From NCBI GenBank assembly GCA_023460615.1, contig JAEWPL010000296.1:1-6752 (forward strand): a stretch of DNA of 6,752 bases, read 5' to 3'. The notes below the pieces were generated by a model that worked only from the letters and a program-made list of their open reading frames with translations, did not search any database and was not told where the DNA came from. Shown piece after piece: positions 1 to 5,570 of this stretch. Within the stretch, counting starts at the first letter, position 1, and the number at the start of each line of letters is the position of its first letter. The translations under genes and the position numbers were made by a program. This DNA is from Pseudomonadota bacterium. GTDB lineage: Bacteria > Pseudomonadota > Gammaproteobacteria > Enterobacterales > Succinivibrionaceae.

Positions 1-223
1 TACTTTCATCAAACTCATCAATAGCAGCATCTAATTTATCTACATTGTCTTTATAGAAATTAAATAAATTGGTGAATTTAAATTTAATCTTATCTTTGTC
101 ATCTTCATTATGAGCTTTAGCTTGCATTGCTAAAGAGATAAGCATTGATACTAACAAGAATACAAATACTAAAACAGTTACTAATTTAACTGCAAACAAG
201 CCCCAATTAGCTAAAAATTCCAT
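1..223 (-). CDS. sohB: Inner-membrane S49-family protease SohB, N-terminal fragment (runs off left edge)
   Basis: Reading on the minus strand from the ATG at 223-221, 74 codons are open to the window edge. The protein begins MEFLANWGLFAVKLVTVLVF, which matches the SohB pattern of a short N-terminal stretch ('YGLF.AKIVTV' in E. coli) leading into one membrane helix (about residues 8-33) and then a charged, Lys/Asp-rich linker (35-74). SohB is a signal-peptide-peptidase-A relative (family S49) anchored in the inner membrane with its protease domain outside the helix. That catalytic domain lies beyond the left edge, so the active Ser/Lys cannot be checked. The start is 14 bases past the stop of the upstream RNA-binding protein gene, with a weak AGAGA ribosome site, so it is probably co-transcribed. 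The assignment rests on the N-terminus alone and is therefore good but not certain. Confidence 0.72.
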   Translation of the reverse strand, partial: MEFLANWGLFAVKLVTVLVFVFLLVSMLISLAMQAKAHNEDDKDKIKFKFTNLFNFYKDNVDKLDAAIDEFDES

Positions 224-237
224 TGTTTATCTCTATT

Positions 238-1107
238 TTAATTGTCTTTATAATCAAAACCTGCTTGAGTAAGTCTAATGCCTTCATCTTCAATTGTGAT
301 AAGACGATTTTTATATAGACCACCTAAAGCTTTTTTAAACTTACCTTTTGACATATGCAAGTAATCCTCAATATCCTGAGGATCTGACTTGTCATTAAAC
401 TGCAAAAAGCCTTCTTGTGCTTTTAGGATTTTTAATAAGAGTTTTGAGGCATGCTCAATACCACTTACGCCCATTTCCTGGAAAGAAACATCTAATCTTC
501 CATCCTCACGTACCTTAGTAATATAGCCAGTGGTTCTCTTACCAATCTTTACCCCTACACCTTTAAGCTCAGATTTATAGAGTAAACCATAAACCTCGTC
601 GTTAACAACAACTCTAAAACCTAGTGGTGTATGAGATACAGCAACGACATTTACTCTTTGTCCTGCTTTGTATTTGCCAACTTTTGCTGTATCACTAATG
701 TAGTGATTAAATCTTTGAGTTCCAAAAAGTCTGCCTTGTTCATCTAATGCTACTAAGATAGTAACGCTCTCACCTACCTCAAAAGCAGTTCTTTGCTCAG
801 AGATTGGAACTACAAGCTCCTTTGGAATACCAAGATCCATGTATACAGTGCCACAATCGATGGAGGTAACAGTAAGGTTACCAATCATGCCACATTCAAG
901 ATAAGGGTGTCTTGCAGTTGCAAGCACTCTACCTGCATCCTTATATAAGAACACACGCAATAGATCGCCTACTTTAAGATCATCAGGTAACTGCTTTTTA
1001 GGAACGAACAAGCTACCTTCCTCTTGAGCATCCACAAAAGCACCTTGATCAGTAAGATCAACGACTGGAAGTTTAATCATATGACCTAAAACAACCTTAT
1101 CTTGCAT
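238..1107 (-). CDS. cvfB: S1-domain RNA-binding protein, CvfB/YitL family
   Basis: The 289-residue protein has the full length and layout of the CvfB/YitL family. Three S1-like OB-fold segments lie at about residues 1-65, 72-134 and 147-210, followed by a C-terminal winged-helix-like segment at about 220-286 with the family's FNDKSDP..I....-type hinge (237-243) and an 'MSKGKFKKALGGLYK' helix (252-266). Family members bind RNA; in Staphylococcus CvfB affects virulence gene expression, while the role in gammaproteobacteria is poorly defined. No catalytic function is expected, and the protein should be cytosolic. The start is supported by an AAGGAG ribosome site six bases upstream of the ATG. 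It follows the rplY terminator and precedes sohB by 14 bases, suggesting a two-gene unit. The family call is secure; the symbol is borrowed from the family name. Confidence 0.88.
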   Translation of the reverse strand: MQDKVVLGHMIKLPVVDLTDQGAFVDAQEEGSLFVPKKQLPDDLKVGDLLRVFLYKDAGRVLATARHPYLECGMIGNLTVTSIDCGTVYMDLGIPKELVVPISEQRTAFEVGESVTILVALDEQGRLFGTQRFNHYISDTAKVGKYKAGQRVNVVAVSHTPLGFRVVVNDEVYGLLYKSELKGVGVKIGKRTTGYITKVREDGRLDVSFQEMGVSGIEHASKLLLKILKAQEGFLQFNDKSDPQDIEDYLHMSKGKFKKALGGLYKNRLITIEDEGIRLTQAGFDYKDN

Positions 1108-1138
1108 ATAAGCTCCTTAATAGCACTACCTATATATA

Positions 1139-1167
1139 CATATACAAAAAAGCCACTCTATTTTCAA
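1139..1167 (-). promoter_or_regulatory. Candidate sigma-70 promoter for cvfB-sohB, overlapping the rplY terminator
   Basis: On the minus strand TTGAAA (1167-1162) and TATATG (1144-1139) are separated by exactly 17 bases and lie about 35 bases before the cvfB start. The -35 element sits in the loop and arm of the rplY terminator. A second TATATA follows immediately, so the exact -10 is uncertain. AT-rich DNA makes chance matches common. Confidence 0.33.
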
Positions 1168-1177
1168 GAATGGCTTT
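1146..1177 (-). terminator. Rho-independent terminator of rplY
   Basis: On the minus strand an 11-base arm AAAGCCATTCT (1177-1167) pairs with AGAGTGGCTTT (1159-1149) with one G-U pair, around a 7-base loop. The stem runs straight into six T residues (1151-1146). It lies 28 bases past the rplY stop codon. The plus-strand side lacks a comparable U-tract in the correct place, so it acts for the minus strand. Confidence 0.88.
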
Positions 1178-1204
1178 ACGATAACTTACAAAGGTATCAA
1201 AAAA

Positions 1205-1489
1205 TTAGATACGTTGGAAATCGATATGTAAGATACGCTCTGAAACTGGGTGACGTTGAATGTCTACTGGCTTAACCTTGATTGTTTGGCCATCAACGTT
1301 TAACTCAACGTTAGTGTAGAACTCATCCTTTAAAGAAGCAGTAATTAACTTCTTCTCATCAAGAGTAATAGAAATTGCGTCTTTGCCTTCACCAATGATA
1401 ATAGCTGGTGTTAAGAATTGACGACGTAGGCGGCGGCTCGCACCTCTTCCTAGGTCTGTACGGATAGTAGCATCAAATGAAATTGCCAT
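1205..1489 (-). CDS. rplY: 50S ribosomal protein L25 (short, single-domain form)
   Basis: The 94-residue product has the L25 signatures: a 'GRGASRRLRR' motif at residues 14-23, 'PAIIIGEGKD' at 28-37, a central 'EFYTNVELNVDGQTIKVK' strand pair (55-72), and a C-terminal 'DIQRHPVSERILHIDFQRI' (76-94). L25 binds 5S rRNA in the central protuberance of the large subunit. The length equals that of the E. coli protein, meaning it lacks the C-terminal extension found in the longer TL5/CTC form of many other bacteria. The start is supported by AAGGAA about nine bases upstream. The gene stands alone, with its own strong promoter upstream and a terminator downstream. L25 has been reported to repress its own mRNA in E. 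coli, so the leader hairpin noted separately could matter here. Confidence 0.96.
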   Translation of the reverse strand: MAISFDATIRTDLGRGASRRLRRQFLTPAIIIGEGKDAISITLDEKKLITASLKDEFYTNVELNVDGQTIKVKPVDIQRHPVSERILHIDFQRI

Positions 1490-1524
1490 TTTATGTTTTC
1501 CTTGAAATAATAAAAATAAATAAA

Positions 1525-1549
1525 CTGTGTAATGCGACCATAAACACAG
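1525..1549 (-). other. Possible 5' leader hairpin of the rplY mRNA
   Basis: In minus-strand sense, CTGTGT (1549-1544) can pair with ACACAG (1530-1525) across a 13-base loop, and a flanking G-U pair (1550/1524) extends the stem to seven. With a transcription start predicted near 1551 from the -10 box, the hairpin would sit at the extreme 5' end of a leader of about 60 bases. The rest of the leader is U/A-rich. A stem of this size could occur by chance; its position is what makes it notable. Confidence 0.35.
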
Positions 1550-1557
1550 CAGACAGT

Positions 1558-1585
1558 ATTATATGCAAAAACGCGATTTTTGCAA
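1558..1585 (-). promoter_or_regulatory. rplY promoter (sigma-70 type)
   Basis: The minus strand carries a perfect -10 box TATAAT (1563-1558) and a -35-like TTGCAA (1585-1580) with a 16-base spacer, about 70 bases before the rplY start codon. The consensus -10 and its location in the only upstream gap make this the most convincing promoter in the window. A 21-bp palindrome fills the spacer. Confidence 0.7.
1564..1584. repeat. 21-bp perfect inverted repeat inside the rplY promoter
   Basis: TGCAAAAA and TTTTTGCA (8-base perfect arms) flank the 5-base centre CGCGA. The repeat covers the whole -35/-10 spacer and part of the -35 of the rplY promoter, where a bound dimeric protein would block RNA polymerase. 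It could be an operator or a DNA-bending A-tract element; no specific regulator can be named from the sequence. Confidence 0.5.
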
Positions 1586-1588
1586 GTC

Positions 1589-1612
1589 AAATCTCACATT
1601 TAAATGAGATTT
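1589..1612. repeat. Inverted repeat with 8-base arms in the rplY/lipoprotein divergent gap
   Basis: AAATCTCA (1589-1596) and TGAGATTT (1605-1612) are perfect complements around an 8-base centre, placed just upstream of the rplY -35 and about 50 bases before the divergent lipoprotein gene. There is no U-tract that would make it a terminator for either gene. A shared operator is possible. The rest of the gap up to 1664 shows no convincing promoter for the lipoprotein. Confidence 0.35.
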
Positions 1613-1664
1613 TATTGCATTATGGTGAGACAATAATTACAACGATTTTAATCATCTAACAAAC

Positions 1665-2402
1665 ATGCTAATTTTAAAACCATTTTTTAAACTAACAAGA
1701 TTATTTAACATCTTTATTCTAGCTATAAGCTTGGTACTTATAGGCTGTCAAAGTGCAAGTCAGGTTGAGCAAAGCCAAGGCTTTAATGTTGAAAAAATCT
1801 TAAATAAAGTAAAGTTACACCAAACCACTGAACGTCAATTACGTGAATACTTAGGAACTCCAGCTTATCAAGCAAGTTGCTTAAAAGATCAAAAACGAGT
1901 AATTGGTTTTGTAATCTTTGGGGATCACTTCTATAGTAATTTGTCTAAAGGTGCAGTTTTAGGCTATTTAACCTTTGGTTTAAAATCTAAAATTTTTGCT
2001 CATACCTTAAAATTCATCACTGCAAAGGTTGATGGAAAAGGCAAAATTATTGCTATAAAAGCTAACGGTGTAACCTTTAATAAGCATATGAGATTTTCAA
2101 CTTGGATTGAATATAAGAGAACTCTTAGTGTAAAAGAGTTAAAGTCTGAAGTTAACTTCTCCACCGACGAGGTAAAAGATACTTTTATTGCTCAATACAA
2201 TAAAACCCATAAAACTAAATTTGAAAGCTTAAGTTCAAAACAAAGAGAAAAACTTATTGTATCTAATACAGTAAACGACTATCAAACTGAAGCTTACCTA
2301 TATGGACAAAAGGTCTTAGGTAGTTTTTCTGAATTTATTACTCCGCTTCCTCAAAATTTTGATGGAACTAAAGCATTAACCATTTTTGCAGTAGAAAATT
2401 AG
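1665..2402 (+). CDS. Outer-membrane lipoprotein with BamE/SmpA-like N-terminal segment, function unknown
   Basis: The 245-residue protein begins with a basic then hydrophobic signal peptide (about residues 9-27) ending in the lipobox LIGC, giving a lipidated Cys28. Residue 29 is Gln, not Asp, which by the Lol sorting rule favours the outer membrane. After a short linker, residues 43-66 (including 'TTERQLREYLGTP') resemble the 'G-T...v...LG-P' opening of BamE/SmpA/OmlA-like domains, and a 'VDGKGKIIAIKANG' strand pair (122-135) fits the same fold. The remaining 100 or so residues are polar and not recognised. No start other than ATG 1665 gives the signal peptide, yet no Shine-Dalgarno sequence precedes it. 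It is divergent from rplY and 85 bases before the APE operon in the same direction. A role in outer-membrane assembly or in handling the APE lipid is conceivable, but nothing in the sequence demonstrates either. Confidence 0.75.
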   Translation: MLILKPFFKLTRLFNIFILAISLVLIGCQSASQVEQSQGFNVEKILNKVKLHQTTERQLREYLGTPAYQASCLKDQKRVIGFVIFGDHFYSNLSKGAVLGYLTFGLKSKIFAHTLKFITAKVDGKGKIIAIKANGVTFNKHMRFSTWIEYKRTLSVKELKSEVNFSTDEVKDTFIAQYNKTHKTKFESLSSKQREKLIVSNTVNDYQTEAYLYGQKVLGSFSEFITPLPQNFDGTKALTIFAVEN

Positions 2403-2417
2403 TGCTTTTTTCATAAG

Positions 2418-2435
2418 ATCGTTTATCATAACGAT
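2418..2435. repeat. Short inverted repeat upstream of the APE operon
   Basis: ATCGTT (2418-2423) and AACGAT (2430-2435) are perfect complements around TATCAT in the 85-base gap between the lipoprotein and methyltransferase genes. No U-run follows it, so it is not a standard terminator. It lies 20-35 bases before the candidate promoter elements, a plausible place for an operator. Confidence 0.3.
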
Positions 2436-2453
2436 TAAATTTGGGATAATAAT

Positions 2454-2480
2454 TTGTACATTATTTTATATACTTATAAT
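2454..2480 (+). promoter_or_regulatory. Candidate promoter of the aryl polyene operon
   Basis: A perfect TATAAT (2475-2480) lies seven bases before the methyltransferase ATG, with TTGTAC (2454-2459) upstream at a short 15-base spacing. An alternative uses TTGGGA (2441-2446) with an AT-rich -10 around 2464-2472. If the TATAAT is used, transcription would begin at or within a base or two of the start codon. The gap is very AT-rich, so the assignment is tentative. Confidence 0.3.
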
Positions 2481-2487
2481 AACAATT

Positions 2488-3561
2488 ATGACTAATTTCT
2501 ATAAAAAGCTCGACATCTCAGCATTCGATGCAATTTCAAAAGCACAAAAAATTGTTAATGGTCCAATGCTTTTCCAAGCAACTTTCAGCTTAATTGAACA
2601 TGGCGTCTTAAAAGCTCTTGATGAAGCCCCAAAAGGTTTAACTTTAGAACAATTAAAACAAAAGACAGATTTAAGTGAATATGCTCTAGGCGTCTTACTA
2701 GATATGGGAGCCTCTGGTGAAATTGTCACTGTAAGTGATGAAGGCGTTTATGCTCTAAGCAAGATTGGGTATTTTTTAATTAATGATGAAATGACCAAAA
2801 TCAACATGGATTTTATCAAGTATATTTGCTATGAAGGTGCAGATAAACTTGATGATTCTCTTGTTCAAAGAAAGCCTTGCGGTTTAGCGGTATTTAATAA
2901 AGAATGGCAAACCATTTATCCTTATCTTGATAAGTTACCAGGTAAAGCAAAAGAAGCTTGGTTTAATTGGGATCACTTATACTCACAAACAGCCTTTAAA
3001 GATGCAATTGCAAAGCTAAATGAATTGTACCAACCTAAAACAATTTATGATGTGGGCGGAAATACAGGTAAATTTGCTATTGCTTGTTGCAATCAAATTG
3101 ATGACGTTAAGGTTACCATCCTAGATTTACCATCACAAATTAAGATGGCCAAAGAGAATATTCACGCTCACAACCTTGATAATCAAATTGATTTTCAAGC
3201 AGTAGATATCTTAAATCAAGATCCAAAACTTCCACATGATGCTGACATTTGGTGGATGAGTCAATTTTTAGACTGCTTTGCCCAAGAGCATGTATTGCAT
3301 ATCTTAAGCAATATCTCAAAGTCCATGAAAGCGAATGCTAAAGTATGTATTTTAGAGCCTATTGCTGATAGACAGAAATTTGAAGCTTCGGCCTACTCTA
3401 TCAATGCAGGATCTTTATACTTTACTTGTATGGCCAACGGTTACTCTAGATTCTTTAGCACCAAGATGTTAACTGATCTTGTAACTAAAGCTGGCTTTAA
3501 AGTTGAAAATATCATTGATGGTCTTGGTATTTCAAATTCCTTATTTATTCTAAGTAAGTAA
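2488..3561 (+). CDS. SAM-dependent methyltransferase of the aryl polyene cluster
   Basis: The 357-residue protein has the layout of the O-methyltransferase family 2 (plant COMT/hydroxyneurosporene methyltransferase-like). An N-terminal helical, winged-helix-like dimerisation region spans about residues 13-100, followed by a class I SAM-binding Rossmann domain from about 160. Motif I is DVGGNTGKF (188-196), the adenosine-ribose acidic strand is ILDLP (211-215), and D240 marks the next strand end. The stretch WWMSQFLDCF (255-264) lies where classical family members have L-H-D-W; the usual catalytic His appears replaced by Asp262. In APE clusters a methyltransferase is thought to methylate the aromatic head group. 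It is the first gene of the operon, one base before the chain length factor. No Shine-Dalgarno sequence precedes the ATG. The fold is certain; the substrate is inferred from neighbours. Confidence 0.86.
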   Translation: MTNFYKKLDISAFDAISKAQKIVNGPMLFQATFSLIEHGVLKALDEAPKGLTLEQLKQKTDLSEYALGVLLDMGASGEIVTVSDEGVYALSKIGYFLINDEMTKINMDFIKYICYEGADKLDDSLVQRKPCGLAVFNKEWQTIYPYLDKLPGKAKEAWFNWDHLYSQTAFKDAIAKLNELYQPKTIYDVGGNTGKFAIACCNQIDDVKVTILDLPSQIKMAKENIHAHNLDNQIDFQAVDILNQDPKLPHDADIWWMSQFLDCFAQEHVLHILSNISKSMKANAKVCILEPIADRQKFEASAYSINAGSLYFTCMANGYSRFFSTKMLTDLVTKAGFKVENIIDGLGISNSLFILSK

Positions 3562-3562
3562 A

Positions 3563-4288
3563 ATGAAAATTAGCTTTAAGATTGAAGATGTAGCAGCAAG
3601 AGCTTTTGGTTTAACTACCATTGAAGAGTTTACCTCTTTAGCAAATGGTAGTCTTACAGTTGATACTAATGCACCTAATCCAAAACCAAAACTTATCCCA
3701 ATGATGACAGCAAGACGTCTATCTGACGGCTGTCGTTTAGCTGTAGATACAGGTTTAGAGCTTAGTTTACGAAATAAACTTACAGGCGTTGTCTACTCTT
3801 CCTTATCAGGTGAAATCCAGCACAATTACAGAGTTTTGACAGCTTGCGCAAAAGATATTCCTTGTTCTCCTACAGATTTTTCAATGTCTGTACACAATGC
3901 GGCTGTAGGTAACTTCACTATTTTGTCAAAAGCTGATATTCCATCAAGCTCTGTAAGTGCAAGTGAAGACTCTTTCATGCAAGCACTAGTTGATGCTTAT
4001 ATTAGACTTGATAATGATGAGGATAGAATTTTAGTAGTAGATTACAATGTCTCTATTCCTGAGTTCTTTATTTGCTATAGCGATAGTGATCTTTTAGCTT
4101 ACCCTATAGCCGTAGGTTTTGTATTATCTAAAGGTAATGAAGTAACCATTAGCGCTCACGCAAAAGAAGCTGTAACTTACGACAATCACCAAGCACTTAC
4201 TTTTTTATTAAATTACCTAAATAAAGCTAAACAATGCACTATAAAAAGCTCTAATCAAGAGTATCAGGTTAATTTTTCATGCAAGTAA
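3563..4288 (+). CDS. apeC: Half-size ketosynthase-like chain length factor (ApeC-like)
   Basis: At 241 residues this matches the short 'beta-ketoacyl synthase, N-terminal domain' family (Ketoacyl-synt_2) found in aryl polyene clusters, where full ketosynthases are about 400. The hallmark 'SPTDFSMSVHNAAVGNF' stretch is at 102-118, and 'SVSASEDSF' (130-138) occupies the place of the active-site region. The family's nucleophilic cysteine is absent there: no Cys lies between residues 101 and 171. It is therefore expected to be a non-catalytic partner that pairs with an active ketosynthase (ApeO in described systems) and helps set polyene length. That partner is not in the window. The ATG follows the methyltransferase stop by one base, and the 3' end overlaps the acyltransferase gene by 10 bases, pointing to coupled translation. 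The symbol follows APE nomenclature by family and position and is less certain than the family. Confidence 0.8.
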   Translation: MKISFKIEDVAARAFGLTTIEEFTSLANGSLTVDTNAPNPKPKLIPMMTARRLSDGCRLAVDTGLELSLRNKLTGVVYSSLSGEIQHNYRVLTACAKDIPCSPTDFSMSVHNAAVGNFTILSKADIPSSSVSASEDSFMQALVDAYIRLDNDEDRILVVDYNVSIPEFFICYSDSDLLAYPIAVGFVLSKGNEVTISAHAKEAVTYDNHQALTFLLNYLNKAKQCTIKSSNQEYQVNFSCK

Positions 4289-5052
4289 TCATAGGGATAT
4301 ACAGAGTTATTGCATCCGCCATTTATCTTGCGATATTTGGTATGGGAGCTTTGTTTATTTCCGTAATATTTTTTAACCTCTTATCCATAGTGATAAGAGA
4401 CAAGCAAAAGAAAGTTAGAATATCAAGAGCCTTTACTAGTGGCTCATTTAGAATGTATTTAAAAACCGGTGAGCTTATAGGCATTTTTAAATTTAATTTT
4501 CATCATCTTGATAAATTAAAAAATGACCAAAAAGTAATATATATAGCTAATCACCCAAGCTTATTAGATTTTGTGATTTTAACTGCTATAGGCAAAAACA
4601 CCAGTTGTGTAGTTAAACATGGTCTTAAAAAAAATCCATTTTTTGCTGGTGTAATCTCATGCAATCAGTACATAGGTAATCACGGAAGTAGTGAGCAAAT
4701 TGTCCAACGATGTAAAGATGAGTTAGATAAAGGTAGTTGTCTCATGATTTTCCCTGAGGGGACTAGGACAAGAAATCAAAGCAAGCTCAAATTTACACAT
4801 GGTTTTTCTAGCATTGCGCTTACAAATAACTATAATATCAGACCATTCATAATTAATTTTAAAGGCAGAGCTTTAAGAAAAGGTGCCCCTTGGTATTTAA
4901 CATATTATTCAAGACTATATTTTGATATTGAGGTATTAGACTTAATTGATACCAAAAAATTTGCGCAGCAACATCAAGATAAAGAAATTAGCGCTCAATC
5001 AAGAATACTAGCAAAGCAATTACAGAATATTATTCAATCAAAAGTAGCTTAG
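4279..5052 (+). CDS. apeD: PlsC-type lysophospholipid/ACP acyltransferase of the aryl polyene cluster
   Basis: The 257-residue protein belongs to the 1-acyl-glycerol-3-phosphate acyltransferase (LPLAT/PlsC) superfamily. One strong N-terminal membrane helix spans about residues 9-38. Block I is NHPSLLD with the catalytic H92-x4-D97 pair, and block III is FPEGTRT (158-164), whose Glu/Gly bind the acceptor phosphate. The domain is complete. In APE and related xanthomonadin/flexirubin systems such enzymes transfer the polyene acyl group from a carrier protein onto a lipid acceptor at the inner membrane; which acceptor is used here cannot be told. Its start lies inside the chain length factor gene (10-base overlap), and the stop is eight bases before the first carrier protein. 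The fold is certain and the acceptor is inferred. Confidence 0.86.
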   Translation: MQVIIGIYRVIASAIYLAIFGMGALFISVIFFNLLSIVIRDKQKKVRISRAFTSGSFRMYLKTGELIGIFKFNFHHLDKLKNDQKVIYIANHPSLLDFVILTAIGKNTSCVVKHGLKKNPFFAGVISCNQYIGNHGSSEQIVQRCKDELDKGSCLMIFPEGTRTRNQSKLKFTHGFSSIALTNNYNIRPFIINFKGRALRKGAPWYLTYYSRLYFDIEVLDLIDTKKFAQQHQDKEISAQSRILAKQLQNIIQSKVA

Positions 5053-5060
5053 GAACACAC

Positions 5061-5318
5061 ATGGAAACTTTATATCAGGAAATTAAACAACTTATTATCG
5101 ATTCACTTAATCTTGAAGATCTAAGTGTTGATGATATTGAGACTGAAGCACCTCTTTTTGTAGATGGATTAGGTTTAGATTCAATTGATGCCTTAGAGCT
5201 TGGCATGGCTATTAAGCAAAAATACGGCATCACTCTTTCTTCAAATAACGAAGAAATGAAAAAATGTTTTTACTCCGTAAAGACTCTTGCAGATTACATT
5301 TCAACCCATAAGAGCTAA
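5061..5318 (+). CDS. apeE: Acyl carrier protein, aryl polyene type (first of two)
   Basis: The 85-residue acidic protein is a complete PP-binding (acyl carrier) domain. The phosphopantetheine site is GLGLDSID (37-44) with Ser41 as the attachment residue, followed by the recognition helix 'ALELGMAIKQKYG' (45-56 region). The C-terminal 'CFYSVKTLADYI' (69-80) is characteristic of the ApeE-like group rather than fatty-acid AcpP. It should be activated by a phosphopantetheinyl transferase encoded elsewhere and carry the growing polyene. The ATG is preceded by TTAGGAA, the clearest ribosome site in the operon, fitting the high expression carrier proteins need. It lies eight bases after the acyltransferase and two before the second carrier protein. 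Confidence 0.92.
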   Translation: METLYQEIKQLIIDSLNLEDLSVDDIETEAPLFVDGLGLDSIDALELGMAIKQKYGITLSSNNEEMKKCFYSVKTLADYISTHKS

Positions 5319-5320
5319 TT

Positions 5321-5566
5321 ATGACTAAAGAAGAAATTTTTGAGCAAATCAGACTAATGCTATCTCAGCTTTTTGAGATTGATAAAGAAGAAATCACTTT
5401 AGAGAGCAAACTATTTGAAGAGCTTGAGCTTGACAGTATTGATGCTGTGGATTTGGTAGTAAAGCTACAAAAGACCATTGGCAAAAAGATCATGCCAGAA
5501 GAATTCAAGCAAGTTCGCACTGTTAAAGATGTAGTTGATGTAGTTTATAAAATTACTCACGAATAA
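5321..5566 (+). CDS. apeF: Acyl carrier protein, aryl polyene type (second of two)
   Basis: This 81-residue protein is a second complete carrier domain with the attachment motif ELELDSID (34-41) and Ser39 as the phosphopantetheine site. It differs clearly from its neighbour: a Glu-rich 'LFEELELDS' run replaces 'LFVDGLGLDS', and the helix after the site reads 'AVDLVVKLQKTIG'. Two distinct carrier proteins are typical of APE operons, and described systems assign them different jobs in starter loading and chain extension; which does which cannot be read here. The start follows the preceding stop by two bases, so translation is probably coupled. Confidence 0.92.
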   Translation: MTKEEIFEQIRLMLSQLFEIDKEEITLESKLFEELELDSIDAVDLVVKLQKTIGKKIMPEEFKQVRTVKDVVDVVYKITHE

Positions 5567-5570
5567 GTAA

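Noticed and set aside
1129..1144. TA-rich alternating run upstream of cvfB
   Set aside because: It is a short low-complexity stretch, explained by promoter -10 composition and not a meaningful repeat.
1477..1659. 60-codon plus-strand open frame over the rplY start and promoter
   Set aside because: It overlaps the rplY start codon on the other strand and the whole promoter region, has no ribosome site, and its translation has no domain character.
2370..2411. Terminator-like pairing AAAGCATT/AGTGCTTT followed by six T residues at the end of the lipoprotein gene
   Set aside because: The loop would be 23 bases, the stem is weak with a G-U pair, and half of it lies inside the coding sequence. 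A real terminator here is possible but not supported.
2499..2729. 76-codon minus-strand open frame inside the methyltransferase gene
   Set aside because: It lies fully within a well-supported gene on the opposite strand and looks like a by-product of its codons.
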